Shown one piece after another: positions 1-9,455 of a DNA stretch of 64,000 bases. Where the stretch lies: assembly GCA_036504335.1 (NCBI GenBank), contig DASXVJ010000020.1, forward strand, positions 186,001 to 250,000, read 5' to 3'. A program made the position numbers and the translations under genes. The stretch is from Fen-183 sp036504335. Lineage in GTDB: Bacteria > Acidobacteriota > Thermoanaerobaculia > UBA5066. Numbering within the stretch: position 1 is the first letter of the stretch; each line of letters starts with the position of its first letter. Under the pieces are notes generated by a model. The model saw only the letters and a program-made list of their open reading frames with translations, had not been told where the DNA came from and searched no databases.

Positions 1-286
1 GGAAGTGAGATTTCGGGGGGGTCGGACACTAGTCCTGTAGATATGCGGCCCCAACATATTTTTCGGGATTGGCCTTGACATCGGGGAATTTCGCCCCTAT
101 CGTCTGCCCAATGTTCGGGAAATCTCTATCCGATTCGATGCTTTTCTCGCTTCCGGTAAAGGGAAGCTTCGCTTCTGAAAAAATTGCGGGAGGTGATTCA
201 ATATCGCAGGCGGCGAGAGCCCGGATTTCATCCCTGAAGAACAACGAATCCACTCGTATCAATTGACTTCACTGGTAGGAGAAAAA
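1..286. other. Upstream intergenic region, no convincing gene
   Basis: This stretch is clearly richer in A and T than the coding DNA that follows. Short open frames exist on both strands (29-262 minus, 69-266 plus), but neither has a ribosome-binding site, a recognisable motif or the strong third-position GC of the neighbours. The AT-rich tract just before the gene at 287 probably holds its promoter. I cannot fix a -35/-10 pair with confidence. Confidence 0.5.
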
Positions 287-1894
287 ATGAAGAAATTTTC
301 CGTTCTGATCGCGCTCGTGCTGCTCGCGGTTGCGGGCACCGGCTACGCGGTCACCTGCTCGTACGACAACGTGCCGGCGGCGACGCTGCTCGTTCCGTAC
401 TTCAAGGTTTCCCTCAACGGCGCCACGGACTTCCCGATCCCGTCCGGCGGCACCGACACGCTCGTGTCGGTCGTGAACGTGTCGTCGCCCGGCGTCATCG
501 CTCACGTCACGGTCTGGAACAAGTACTCCAAGGCCGTCATCGACTTCAACCTTCCGCTCACCGGCAAGGACACCGTGTCCTTCTCGATGCGCGACATCCT
601 CAACGGCAAGCTCAGCCCGAACCTGCCGCAGTACGACACGACGAAGTACCCCGTCGATCCGTGCGGCCTCGTCAACCCCGGCAAGCCGAGCGCGACGTAT
701 CAGCCGAGCGTGGGCTGGGGCCAGACCCAGTTCATCCGCTTCTCGCACCCGGAAGCGATCAACCTCACGACGGACGTCATCCGCTCGATCTCCCAGTACA
801 ACCTGACGGCCGTTGACGCCATCGGCGCGCTCTTCCGCCCGACGGTGTGGGATTCGCTCGACGAGTCCGGCGACATCTCGTCCTGGACCACGTCCAAGGG
901 CGCCAACATCCTCGACGTCGACAACCCGCAGTGCGGCTGGTCCAACGGCACCGACAGCGTCTACAAGGACGCCCTCTCGGGCTACCTGACGATCGACGTC
1001 GTCAACTACTGCACGAACTACTTCCCTGACCAGGCCCAGTTCTACAACGAAGACGCGATCGCGACGATCGGCTGGGGCACGACCTACACCCCGAACGTCC
1101 TCGTCGGCGACATCTTCTTCGTGGACACGGCTGCCAACGGCGGCAACATCTCCGGCGATCCGGCCGTTGCCCTCGAGTTCGACTCGCGTCTCCCCTACAC
1201 GGCCGCCACGAAGACCTTCTTCGGCAAGTTCGTCGCCACCACGGCGATCACGGCTTGCGCGAACGAGGGTACGGTCGGCTGCGCCGCGGCCCCGTACTTC
1301 GCCCCCGCGAGCTTCGTGTTCGCCGGCGACGGCCGCGAGCCCCTCGGCGACCACTACGCCTTCCGCTACCTGGCCGACGCGAGCCAGAGCCTCCAGTCCT
1401 GGATCCAGGTCTGGCGCTCCGATCTCTACGGCGGCACGCAGGTCAACCTCTGCGCGTGGGCCAACCCCACGACGTCCGGCAACAAGGGCGCCGCGGGTTC
1501 CGGTTTCTATGACGCCATCCACCAGGTCGGCGTCCTCGCGTACGACGCCGACGAGAACCTCTTCGGCGGCGTGGGCATCCCGCCCGGCCCGTCCGGTCAG
1601 CCGGCCGGCACGACCTCGAACACGTACATCTTCCTCGAGTCGCAGCGCATCAACCTCGCCGCGACGGCCGACTGGAACCCGGCCGGGTTCAAGTTCGGTT
1701 GGGTCGACCTGACGCTCCGCGGCGCGACGCTCACGGGCGCCTCGGCTGCTACGGGCCTCTACAACATGGGTTGGGTCGGTGTTCAGCACACCGCGCCTGG
1801 CGCCTTCATCAGCGTCGGCCACGCGGCCTCCAACCTCAACAACCAGTTCCAGTGCCAGCCGGCCCTCGTCTTCGGGCCCGGCAACACGCCTTAA
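287..1894 (+). CDS. Secreted protein of unknown function
   Basis: The 535-residue product opens with a clear Sec signal peptide (MKKFSVLIALVLLAVAGTGYA) followed by a mature start rich in Cys/Tyr/Asp. The rest is a beta-rich sequence full of Asn, Thr, Gly and aromatic residues, with about ten cysteines spread along it, as expected for an exported protein. I chose the ATG at 287 because AGGAG lies a few bases upstream and the signal peptide begins there; the TTG at 263 would add eight unlikely residues. Proteins starting with a similar C-S/T-Y-D-N...LLVPYF segment are familiar from Acidobacteriota genomes, but I know no function. A strong terminator follows directly, so it is probably transcribed alone. 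Confidence 0.85.
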   Translation: MKKFSVLIALVLLAVAGTGYAVTCSYDNVPAATLLVPYFKVSLNGATDFPIPSGGTDTLVSVVNVSSPGVIAHVTVWNKYSKAVIDFNLPLTGKDTVSFSMRDILNGKLSPNLPQYDTTKYPVDPCGLVNPGKPSATYQPSVGWGQTQFIRFSHPEAINLTTDVIRSISQYNLTAVDAIGALFRPTVWDSLDESGDISSWTTSKGANILDVDNPQCGWSNGTDSVYKDALSGYLTIDVVNYCTNYFPDQAQFYNEDAIATIGWGTTYTPNVLVGDIFFVDTAANGGNISGDPAVALEFDSRLPYTAATKTFFGKFVATTAITACANEGTVGCAAAPYFAPASFVFAGDGREPLGDHYAFRYLADASQSLQSWIQVWRSDLYGGTQVNLCAWANPTTSGNKGAAGSGFYDAIHQVGVLAYDADENLFGGVGIPPGPSGQPAGTTSNTYIFLESQRINLAATADWNPAGFKFGWVDLTLRGATLTGASAATGLYNMGWVGVQHTAPGAFISVGHAASNLNNQFQCQPALVFGPGNTP

Positions 1895-1914
1895 TTTCCT
1901 GACGTCTCAGGAGA

Positions 1915-1944
1915 GCGGGCGGCTTCGGCCGCCCGCTTTTTTTT
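1915..1944 (+). terminator. Rho-independent terminator
   Basis: A perfect 9-bp stem GCGGGCGGC/GCCGCCCGC closes a TTCG tetraloop and is followed by eight T residues. It ends the gene at 287-1894. This is the clearest intrinsic terminator in the window. Confidence 0.95.
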
Positions 1945-2131
1945 GGTGAAGACAGGGTGAAAGATCGGTCCAGGCCGCCGCACTTCCTCTCGTAGGCGAA
2001 CCCGGCAGCCTGTGATTCCTGTGTCTGGACAAGCCGGGACTCCGGGAGATACGATCCATATGTCGTTCCCTGTCAGCTCCTTGCCCGCGAGGGAGCCCCA
2101 TCCGATCAACGAGCGGCGGAACCAAAGTCAC

Positions 2132-5100
2132 ATGAACTTTCCAACGGCCAGTCAGCGCCTCGCGCCCCTCCGGCGCGCGGCTTTCGCCATCGCCATCCTC
2201 GTGGGGCTCGCGGGGTTCACCCTCCGGGCCGACGCCCAGGGGTGCTCCGTCCTTTCGCCCACCGACTTCGAGCCGAACCCGCCGGGGCTGGCGCGGCCCG
2301 GCTCGCTCTCGGCCGCGTACAACAACAACCTCTCGCTCTACCGGGCGGGCGCGGGCGGGCCGTGGCGGCTGCTGCTCCAGGAGTCCTTCGGGTACTCGGT
2401 CCTCGACCTGTCGAATCCGGCGAACCCGACGGTCATCCGCTGGGACGACCTGCGCTACGACGCCTCCACGCCCGACTCGAATCCGATCCCGCAGCACGGC
2501 GACGGACAGAGCTACATCCAGACCGTCGCGGTGTCGCCCGACGGGGTGCGCGCGGCGTTCTCGGTGAGCGGTCCGGGGGAGCCCGACTGGCACACGATGG
2601 TCGGCCGGACCGACCCCAACAACGGCTTCGGCATCTGGGGCGACTTCGGCAACTCGCGCGCCTCGGGCACCGTCGTCCAGCAGGTTGGCTCGCGGTACAT
2701 CGCGTACTCGACGCTCGGCACGTCCTCGGCCAGCGCGGCCGACGTGACGACCCTGCCGACGACGCTCGGATCCCTGAACCTCGCCTACGAGATGACGAAC
2801 TGGCCAGCCGGGACCGGACTCGGCATCGCGGGCGGGTTCCTCTTCTACATCGCGGGGAGCGCGGTGCAGGTCATCGACGCCACGGTTCCCGGGCCCGTCG
2901 GCAACATCACGGCCTCCTACCCGAAGCTGCAGTTCACGAGCGCGATGGTTCCCGACTTCGGGGGCCGCACGCCGCAGTACGTCTCGGGCGCCGTCGACCC
3001 GGCGAACCCGAACAAGCTGTGGCTCCTCGTGGCGCTCGCGCCGATCAGCGGCGTCGAGAACTCGCCGAGCTACGGCCTCGTCTCGATCACGCGCAACGGC
3101 GGCCCTCTCCCGAACCCCGTCTCCGCGGGCCCGGCCTACCGGATTCCCGCCGTCACGGGCGAAACCTGGGTGAACGTCGGCCCGGCCTCCTCGCTCGTCG
3201 TGAAGAACGGCACGCTCTACGCGCTCATGTGGTCCAACCGCCGGGCGCCGAGCTACCAGTTCGGCCTGTTCTCGCTGACGGTGGGTGCGTGGGGAGGGTT
3301 GGTCAGCACGTCGGTCGTGGCGAACCCGAAGTTCAGCGTCGGGTCGACCATGGGCTTCGTCGACGGGCCCGGAAACACGCTCTACGGCTACGCCGCGTCC
3401 GGCGACGCCTGGGTCGTTCCGTTCTCGTGCGCCTCGCCCGACACGCCCGCGACGTCCAGCCTGACGGTTGTGAACGCAAGCGCGGGCGGCGCCGCGGTCG
3501 CGGATGGAGGCACCGTCTTCGTCGGCGACCAGCTCTCGATCGTCCCGTCCGTCGCCCCGCAGCCGGCCTCGAGGGTCCTCACCTCGTGGAGCTTCGATTT
3601 CGACTTCCACGCGGGTAATTTGATCGTCGAGGACGCCGGGACTTCTCCGCGCATCAAGAATCCTGACCAGAGCTTCGCCGTAAACGGCCCGACGCCTCCC
3701 GCGTCGAACACGCTCGTCGGACCCTGCGATCCCAAGGCCGGCGGCGTCGTTGCGACCGGCGCGGGCTGCTGGGCGTCCGTCCTGGGCAACGCCGCCTCCG
3801 GCGGCCCGGACTTCGCCGCGGGCGACCCGGCGGGCACGGTCAAGCCGCTCAAGATTGCTTTCGAAGCCACGAACTCGCTCGGCATCGCGAACACGGCGGT
3901 CTTCACCGTGAACTGGAAGATCCCGGCGGTTCGCGTCGCGTCCACGCAGACCCTCTCGGGTCAGCCACTCGTGAGCGCGTCGGATGGGCACCCGATTTCC
4001 TACAAGTGGTATTCCGGAACGGCGCCGAACAACCTGCTCGTGGCCGGGGCGCCCACGGCATGCACCGGCCCGACTTGCGTGCCGACCAACGTGTCGGCCT
4101 CGGGCACGTCTTACTACTGGCTCACGGCCACGTACGCGAACGGCTACTCGACGCCCGACTACGTCGCCGGCACCACCCCGGGCCTGCCGTTTACGATCAC
4201 ATCCTTCGTACCGCTCTTCACGGTGAACGGGGCGTCGACGGGACCGATCACCGCGTACGCGAACCAGTCGCTCCTGATCCTGAACAGCTCGCAGCGAGGC
4301 AACGGAATCAGCGGCACCTATTCCTACGATCTGTGCCTCAACTCCTGCACGCCGACGTATTCCACGCCGCTCGCCGGGATGACGGACCCGACCGTCATCA
4401 CAGGCATCCCCGCGACGAGCGCGCCGGTCGCGGTGCCGGCGACGCCTGGCAACTACCTTCTCAGGCTCAAGATCAACTACACGGGCGGAACGACTTACTG
4501 GCCCGATCCGACAGGCGCGGCCGGCTTCCCGATCACCGTCAGCAACGCGCCTCCCCCGGTCAACGTGACAGTCACCCCCGGTTCGATCACCGTGGATCGG
4601 GGCCAGTCCGTCACCCTCACCTGCTCGGCGACGGGTGGAACGGGCACCGGCTACCAGTATGAGTGGGCCGGGATAACGGGTGGTCCGTTCTGGTTCCAGC
4701 CGAGCTTCACATTCACGGCCTCGAACGGCTCGGCCCAGGACGTCACGAGCCCCTACTACTGCACGGTAAAGGACAGCGTCGGCACGCAGGGGTTCAATTT
4801 GGCCAATGTGACGGTCCGGAAGGCCCCGGCCTCCTCTCCCGTCTCCGTGAACGCCTATGCGAGCCCGAACCCCGCGAGCGCCGGCAACCAGGTGACCCTC
4901 ACGTGCCAGGCGACCGGAGGGAACGGGTCTTACTCCTACTCCTGGTACGGCCCCACGGGGCCGTCCTTCAGCTCGCAGCAGGTCTTCACGTTCACGGCGT
5001 CTAACGGGTCTTCATCCCCCGTCTCGACCACGTACACCTGTACCGTCACGGACAGCGCCAGTGCCAGCGGCTCGGGCAGCGTCTTGCACACGGTGAACGC

Positions 5101-7171
5101 CAGCGGACCGCCGGCTCCGGCGTGCACGACGTTCGACTACACGCTCAAGGACTACCTGACGAACCAGCCGATCCCGCTGATCGGTACCTTCCAACCCGCA
5201 TTTCAGGTCGGCGTCGGACAGCAGATCGTGTTCTCCCCGACGGTCACGACGTTCTCGACGTACACCTGGACGTTCGGCGACGGCAATACGTCGACGGCAA
5301 CGGCCCCGGTCTACACCTATCAGACGGGCGGGACGCGGACGGCGACGCTCACGGCTACCGGAGGGAACGCGTGCGCGACCGCAGCGTCCTACCTGGTCTT
5401 CGTGACCGGCCCGACCGGGAACTTCTCGGCCGCGTACGAGGACGCCACGGCGATCACGTACTCCAACGTGACGGCGTTCAAGAACATCGTCTTCACCGCG
5501 TTCGACTCGCCGAGCACGGTGGATCTCTACACGTGGGACTTCGGCGACAACACGCCGCACGCGACGGGCCAGACGCCGCCGCCGCACCCGTTCGCCCCGG
5601 GCACGTGGACGGTCAAGCTCACGGTCACGAAGGGCACGGCGAACGTGAGCCAGACGCTCGTCCTCACGGTCATCCCGCCGCCCGAGCCTCCGAGGTGGAT
5701 CGTGCCGGGCATGGCCAACTCGACGTCCGCGCTGACGGGAGCCCACTGGCAGTCCGACGTCACGCTCTTCAATCCGCATCCGACGATCCCGGCGACCTAT
5801 TCCGTCGCGTTCCTCGACGCGACGAACCCGTACGCGCCGCTGAGCTTCAAGCAGCTCACGGTCCCGCCGCTCAACACGCTCGGGTCCCCGAACCTCCTGG
5901 GCGACTTCTTCGGGCAGCCGAACGGCGCCTACGGCGCGTTCATGGTGCGCGGCGACGTCGCGCCGCTCGCGCCGGTCATCGCGGCCCGCACGTTCAACAA
6001 CGGCGATGCCGCGAAGGGCACGTTCGGTCTCTCGGTGCCCCCGGCGTCGGCAGCGGGCGGCGTGTCGGCGCAGGCGTCCGCGGCCGCTTCGGTCCTGATC
6101 GGCCTCAGGCAGAACGCCGCGGCGTACACGAACATCGGCATCGTGAACCTGAAGGCCGACTCCGCGAAGGTCCGGCTCAACTTCTTCGACGGCTCGTCGG
6201 CGGCGTTCCTCGGCACGAAGGACGTCGACCTCGCGGCCTATCAGTCCACCCAGATCTCGCGCGCGCTCGAATCCGCCGGCTACGCCGGAACGAGCGACCT
6301 CTACACCGTGAAGGTGACGATCCTGGAGGGGACCGCCGTCTACCCGTACGCGACGGTCATCGACCTCAATTCGACCGACGCGGTCGTCGTGACGCCGACC
6401 GATGCGCCTTCGAACTCCTACCGCGTGCCGGGCATCATCCGGCTGACCGGTGCGAACGGCGAGAAATGGCGCAGCCGCGTCACGCTCTCGAACCCGTCGC
6501 CCACGTCGCGCAAGGTCCACTTGGTGTTCTCGTACGTCGCGTGCAACACGAACGGCTGCTCGAGCCTCAACAGCACCCAGGGCGACGTCAACATGGCGCC
6601 GGGACAGACGCAGCAGTGGGACGACTTCGTCAAGGTCTGGCTCACCGTCAAGGGCTTCATCCCCGTGGACGACGGGACGAGCTACGCGAGCTCGTTCCTC
6701 GACGTTTCGCCGGCGTCCGGCGACGCGAGCCAGGATCCGGTCGTCGTCCTCGGCGAGACGTACAACGACACGCCCGCCGGCCACGTCGGCCTTCAGATTC
6801 CGGGCTACACGCCGCTCGACGGCGCGAGCCGCGTGGGCGCGTACAAGCGCCTCGCCCTGACGGGCCTTTCCTCCAGCGCCGCGTACCGGACGAACCTGGC
6901 CCTCTTCTCCGTGGCGGGGTCCGCCGCCCGGTGGGTCAACCTCCATGTCTACGCGCCGGGCGGCACGAAGCTGCGCGACATCCCCGTCTACGTCGACGGT
7001 TTCGTCCAGCTCTCCAGCGGGACGCTCTTCGGCGGCCTCGCCGGCGACCTCTCCCGGCTGTCGGTCGTCGTCGACAACATCGACGACGGGCTCACGGCGG
7101 CCGGCTACGCGACGATCATCGACAACACGTCGGGCGACGCCACGTTCGTGAAGGCGACGCCCGTCCCCTGA
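2132..7171 (+). CDS. Very large secreted multidomain protein with Ig-like and PKD repeats
   Basis: The product is 1679 residues from the ATG at 2132, chosen because a typical signal peptide begins there (RRAAFAIAILVGLAGF then ADAQG). The first ~480 residues have a WD/propeller-like flavour (VSPDG, DLSNPANP). The middle carries at least two Ig-like units, each with a VTLTCxATGG strand (around nt 4560-4830 and 4840-5090), and two PKD domains with the signatures YTWTFGDGN and YTWDFGDN (nt 5260-5660). The last ~480 residues begin with RWIVPGMANS and form two beta-rich modules that describe neither a membrane anchor nor an enzyme. It is probably a cell-surface or released adhesin/recognition protein. 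No catalytic motif was found. It is monocistronic, ending at a strong terminator. Confidence 0.85.
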   Translation: MNFPTASQRLAPLRRAAFAIAILVGLAGFTLRADAQGCSVLSPTDFEPNPPGLARPGSLSAAYNNNLSLYRAGAGGPWRLLLQESFGYSVLDLSNPANPTVIRWDDLRYDASTPDSNPIPQHGDGQSYIQTVAVSPDGVRAAFSVSGPGEPDWHTMVGRTDPNNGFGIWGDFGNSRASGTVVQQVGSRYIAYSTLGTSSASAADVTTLPTTLGSLNLAYEMTNWPAGTGLGIAGGFLFYIAGSAVQVIDATVPGPVGNITASYPKLQFTSAMVPDFGGRTPQYVSGAVDPANPNKLWLLVALAPISGVENSPSYGLVSITRNGGPLPNPVSAGPAYRIPAVTGETWVNVGPASSLVVKNGTLYALMWSNRRAPSYQFGLFSLTVGAWGGLVSTSVVANPKFSVGSTMGFVDGPGNTLYGYAASGDAWVVPFSCASPDTPATSSLTVVNASAGGAAVADGGTVFVGDQLSIVPSVAPQPASRVLTSWSFDFDFHAGNLIVEDAGTSPRIKNPDQSFAVNGPTPPASNTLVGPCDPKAGGVVATGAGCWASVLGNAASGGPDFAAGDPAGTVKPLKIAFEATNSLGIANTAVFTVNWKIPAVRVASTQTLSGQPLVSASDGHPISYKWYSGTAPNNLLVAGAPTACTGPTCVPTNVSASGTSYYWLTATYANGYSTPDYVAGTTPGLPFTITSFVPLFTVNGASTGPITAYANQSLLILNSSQRGNGISGTYSYDLCLNSCTPTYSTPLAGMTDPTVITGIPATSAPVAVPATPGNYLLRLKINYTGGTTYWPDPTGAAGFPITVSNAPPPVNVTVTPGSITVDRGQSVTLTCSATGGTGTGYQYEWAGITGGPFWFQPSFTFTASNGSAQDVTSPYYCTVKDSVGTQGFNLANVTVRKAPASSPVSVNAYASPNPASAGNQVTLTCQATGGNGSYSYSWYGPTGPSFSSQQVFTFTASNGSSSPVSTTYTCTVTDSASASGSGSVLHTVNASGPPAPACTTFDYTLKDYLTNQPIPLIGTFQPAFQVGVGQQIVFSPTVTTFSTYTWTFGDGNTSTATAPVYTYQTGGTRTATLTATGGNACATAASYLVFVTGPTGNFSAAYEDATAITYSNVTAFKNIVFTAFDSPSTVDLYTWDFGDNTPHATGQTPPPHPFAPGTWTVKLTVTKGTANVSQTLVLTVIPPPEPPRWIVPGMANSTSALTGAHWQSDVTLFNPHPTIPATYSVAFLDATNPYAPLSFKQLTVPPLNTLGSPNLLGDFFGQPNGAYGAFMVRGDVAPLAPVIAARTFNNGDAAKGTFGLSVPPASAAGGVSAQASAAASVLIGLRQNAAAYTNIGIVNLKADSAKVRLNFFDGSSAAFLGTKDVDLAAYQSTQISRALESAGYAGTSDLYTVKVTILEGTAVYPYATVIDLNSTDAVVVTPTDAPSNSYRVPGIIRLTGANGEKWRSRVTLSNPSPTSRKVHLVFSYVACNTNGCSSLNSTQGDVNMAPGQTQQWDDFVKVWLTVKGFIPVDDGTSYASSFLDVSPASGDASQDPVVVLGETYNDTPAGHVGLQIPGYTPLDGASRVGAYKRLALTGLSSSAAYRTNLALFSVAGSAARWVNLHVYAPGGTKLRDIPVYVDGFVQLSSGTLFGGLAGDLSRLSVVVDNIDDGLTAAGYATIIDNTSGDATFVKATPVP

Positions 7172-7197
7172 CCCCGCGCGGACACGCTCCCGAAACC

Positions 7198-7229
7198 GGC
7201 CCGGACCCCGCGTCCGGGCCGTTCTTTTT
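7198..7229 (+). terminator. Rho-independent terminator
   Basis: A 9-bp stem GGCCCGGAC/GTCCGGGCC with a five-base loop is followed by GTTCTTTTT. It separates the large secreted protein gene from the glycan cluster. Confidence 0.92.
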
Positions 7230-7255
7230 CGGGGCCGCGCGAGCCGCGGGGCGGC

Positions 7256-7261
7256 TAACAT
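7256..7261 (+). promoter_or_regulatory. -10-like box upstream of the ABC ATPase gene
   Basis: TAACAT lies 11 nt before the ATG at 7273, in otherwise GC-rich DNA, with no Shine-Dalgarno sequence between. It is compatible with a very short or absent leader. No good -35 is visible. Confidence 0.45.
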
Positions 7262-7272
7262 CTCCCCGACTC

Positions 7273-8451
7273 ATGCCCGAGACGCCCGCGACGTACTCCT
7301 TCTCGAACCTCTCGAAGGTCTACCGGATCTACGAGGCTCCGCGCGACCGGCTCGTGGAGGCCCTCACGGGCCGGCCGCGGCACGCCGAGGTGCACGCGCT
7401 CCGGGGCGTCTCGGCCTCGATCTCGAGGGGCGCGGTCCTCGGCGTCATCGGCGAGAACGGATCCGGGAAGAGCACGCTCTTCAAGATCCTCGCGGGCACC
7501 ACGGCCGCCACGTCCGGCTCCGTGAGCATCCCGGGACGGATCGCGTCGATCCTCGAGCTGGGCTCGTCCTTCCACCCGGAAGACACGGGCCGGCGGAACG
7601 TGATCCTTCAGGCGGCGCTCGCCGGCCTCTCGCGCGAGGAGGTCGCCGCCGCGCTGCCCGAGATCGAAGAGTTCGCCGAGCTCGGCGACTTCTTCGACCG
7701 TCCCGTGAAGACGTACTCGTCGGGCATGCAGATGCGCCTCGCGTTCTCCGTCGCCACCGCGGTCCTGCCGGACGTGATCCTCCTCGACGAGGCGCTCGCC
7801 GTGGGCGACGGCCGGTTCCAGAAGAAGTGCGTGGACCGGATCTTCGAGCTCAAGGCGTCCGGGAAGACGATCTTCTTCTGCAGCCACGCCATGTACTTCA
7901 TCTCGACGCTCTGTGACCGCGCGATCTGGCTGAACGCGGGAAGCGTGGCGGCGGAAGGCGACGCGCAGAGCGTCGTTCTCGCGTACGAACGGTTCCTCGC
8001 GCGCAAGGACGCCCCCGCCGCCCATCACGCGCACCCGCCCGCCGACTCCAAGGGGCGCATCACCGGCTTCACGCTGGTCGGCGCCGACGGGCGCGAGATG
8101 GAGGAGTTCCGGCCGAACGAGCCGTGGATCGCCGAGATCGCGTTCGAGGGCGACACGCCCGGGCGGCTCATGCAGGTGCACCTCGGCGTGGCGACGCTCG
8201 ACAACGTGGAGCTGTTCACGGCCGAGTCGAAGACGGACGGCGCCGGCCCGTTCGGCGGCCGGGCGCGCCACAAGGTGCGGGTCCGGATCGACAAGCTCCC
8301 GCTCTGGAAGGGGGAGTTCGTCGCGACGGTGTTCCTCGGCGACGAGAAGGCTCTCGCGCTCTACGATTCGCGGAGCCGCACGTTTCGCGTCGAGTCGGAC
8401 ACGTGGCGCAACGGGCTCATGCGGCCTCCCCTCGCGTGGGAATCGCTGTGA
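7273..8451 (+). CDS. Polysaccharide-export ABC transporter ATPase (Wzt type)
   Basis: The 392-residue protein has an ABC ATPase domain in residues ~1-240: Walker A GENGSGKST, an ABC signature in the variant form KTYSSGMQMRLAF, Walker B DVILLDEALAVGD and the H-loop histidine in FFCSHAMYF. The YSSGM signature and the short N-terminus before the P-loop are typical of the Wzt/TagH/KpsT export subfamily. Residues ~255-392 resemble the C-terminal Wzt carbohydrate-binding beta-sandwich, which reads the finished glycan end. Its partner permease (Wzm) is not next to it or elsewhere in the window. The stop codon overlaps the next start (GTGA), so the following glycosyltransferase is translationally coupled. 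Confidence 0.9.
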   Translation: MPETPATYSFSNLSKVYRIYEAPRDRLVEALTGRPRHAEVHALRGVSASISRGAVLGVIGENGSGKSTLFKILAGTTAATSGSVSIPGRIASILELGSSFHPEDTGRRNVILQAALAGLSREEVAAALPEIEEFAELGDFFDRPVKTYSSGMQMRLAFSVATAVLPDVILLDEALAVGDGRFQKKCVDRIFELKASGKTIFFCSHAMYFISTLCDRAIWLNAGSVAAEGDAQSVVLAYERFLARKDAPAAHHAHPPADSKGRITGFTLVGADGREMEEFRPNEPWIAEIAFEGDTPGRLMQVHLGVATLDNVELFTAESKTDGAGPFGGRARHKVRVRIDKLPLWKGEFVATVFLGDEKALALYDSRSRTFRVESDTWRNGLMRPPLAWESL

Positions 8452-9455
8452 AGATCGTCTACGTCCTCGAGTCCCTCGAGCTCTCGGGCGGCGTCAAGGT
8501 CGTCGTCGAGCACGCCGAGGGGCTGCGCGGCCGCGGCCACGACGTGACGATCGTGACGCGCGACGCGCGCCACGCCTGGCTGCCCGTCGCGGCGCCCGTC
8601 GTCGAGGTCGCGGCCTTCGACGCGGCCACCCTGCCCGAGGCGGACGTCCACGTCGCGACGTGGTTTCCGACCGTCGCCCCTGTCGTTCGCGCGCGGCGCG
8701 CCGCGAAGGTCTTCCACTTCTGTCAGGGGTACGAAGCGCCGCACCCGCACACGTTCCACCGGCTGGAGGAGATCGACGAGGCCTACCGCCAGCCGGTGCC
8801 GAAGCTGCTCGTGTCGGCGCACCTCGAGGCGGTGCTCGCCCCCCGTTACCCCGGCCCCTACTTCGTCCTCCCGCAAGCGATCCCGGCGGCCTCTTTCGCG
8901 CCGTTCGATCCGCAGCGTGACGCGCCCCGCCGCCCGCCCACCGTCGGCGTCGTCGGGCCCTTCGAGGCGCCCCTCAAGGGAATCGCCGTCGCGCTCGAGG
9001 CCGTCACCCACCTGCGCGGCACGGGACGCGACGTCCGGCTCTACCGCGCGAGCGCGCTGCCGCCGTCGAAGGAAGAGCGACGGCTCCTCGACGCGGACGT
9101 GTACGGGCACGCGCTTCCCGCCGACGTGATGCCGATCTGGTACCACGCGTGCGACGTCCTGCTGTTCCCGTCGTTCGACGCCGAGGGGTTCGGCCTCCCG
9201 CCGCTCGAGGCGATGGCCTCCGGGGTCCCCGTCGTCATCTCCGACATCCCGTCGCTCGCGGTCCTTCCCGACGACGCCGTGTCGCGGGTCGGGGCGGGCG
9301 ACGCGTCGGGCATGGCCCGCGAGACGGCGCGCCTGCTCGACGAGCCGTGGCTCTGGGCGACGCGCCGGGCCAAGGGTCTGGAGGCCGCGCGGACATTCTC
9401 CTTGGACCGCGTCCTCGACCGCCTCGAGGAAATCTTCGCTCAGAAGACTTCGTGA
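8448..9455 (+). CDS. GT4-family glycosyltransferase
   Basis: A GT-B fold enzyme of 335 residues that should transfer a sugar from a nucleotide donor onto a surface glycan. The N-terminus VKIVYVLESLELSGGVKVV is the standard first strand and glycine loop. The donor domain contains FPSFDAEGFGLPPLEAMASG, with the conserved E-x7-E motif (DAEGFGLPPLE). The GTG start at 8448 overlaps the stop of the ABC ATPase by 4 nt. The 3' end overlaps the convergent acetyltransferase gene by 16 bp. Acceptor and donor cannot be told from the sequence. Confidence 0.9.
   Translation: MKIVYVLESLELSGGVKVVVEHAEGLRGRGHDVTIVTRDARHAWLPVAAPVVEVAAFDAATLPEADVHVATWFPTVAPVVRARRAAKVFHFCQGYEAPHPHTFHRLEEIDEAYRQPVPKLLVSAHLEAVLAPRYPGPYFVLPQAIPAASFAPFDPQRDAPRRPPTVGVVGPFEAPLKGIAVALEAVTHLRGTGRDVRLYRASALPPSKEERRLLDADVYGHALPADVMPIWYHACDVLLFPSFDAEGFGLPPLEAMASGVPVVISDIPSLAVLPDDAVSRVGAGDASGMARETARLLDEPWLWATRRAKGLEAARTFSLDRVLDRLEEIFAQKTS

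Noticed and set aside
29..262. A 77-codon open frame on the minus strand at the left edge
   Set aside because: It has no ribosome-binding site, motif or coding-like base pattern, and it lies in AT-richer upstream DNA.
5122..8451. A single frame joining the large secreted gene region to the ABC ATPase
   Set aside because: The first part is out of frame with the PKD protein and Arg/His-rich. The ATPase starts at ATG 7273 after a strong terminator.
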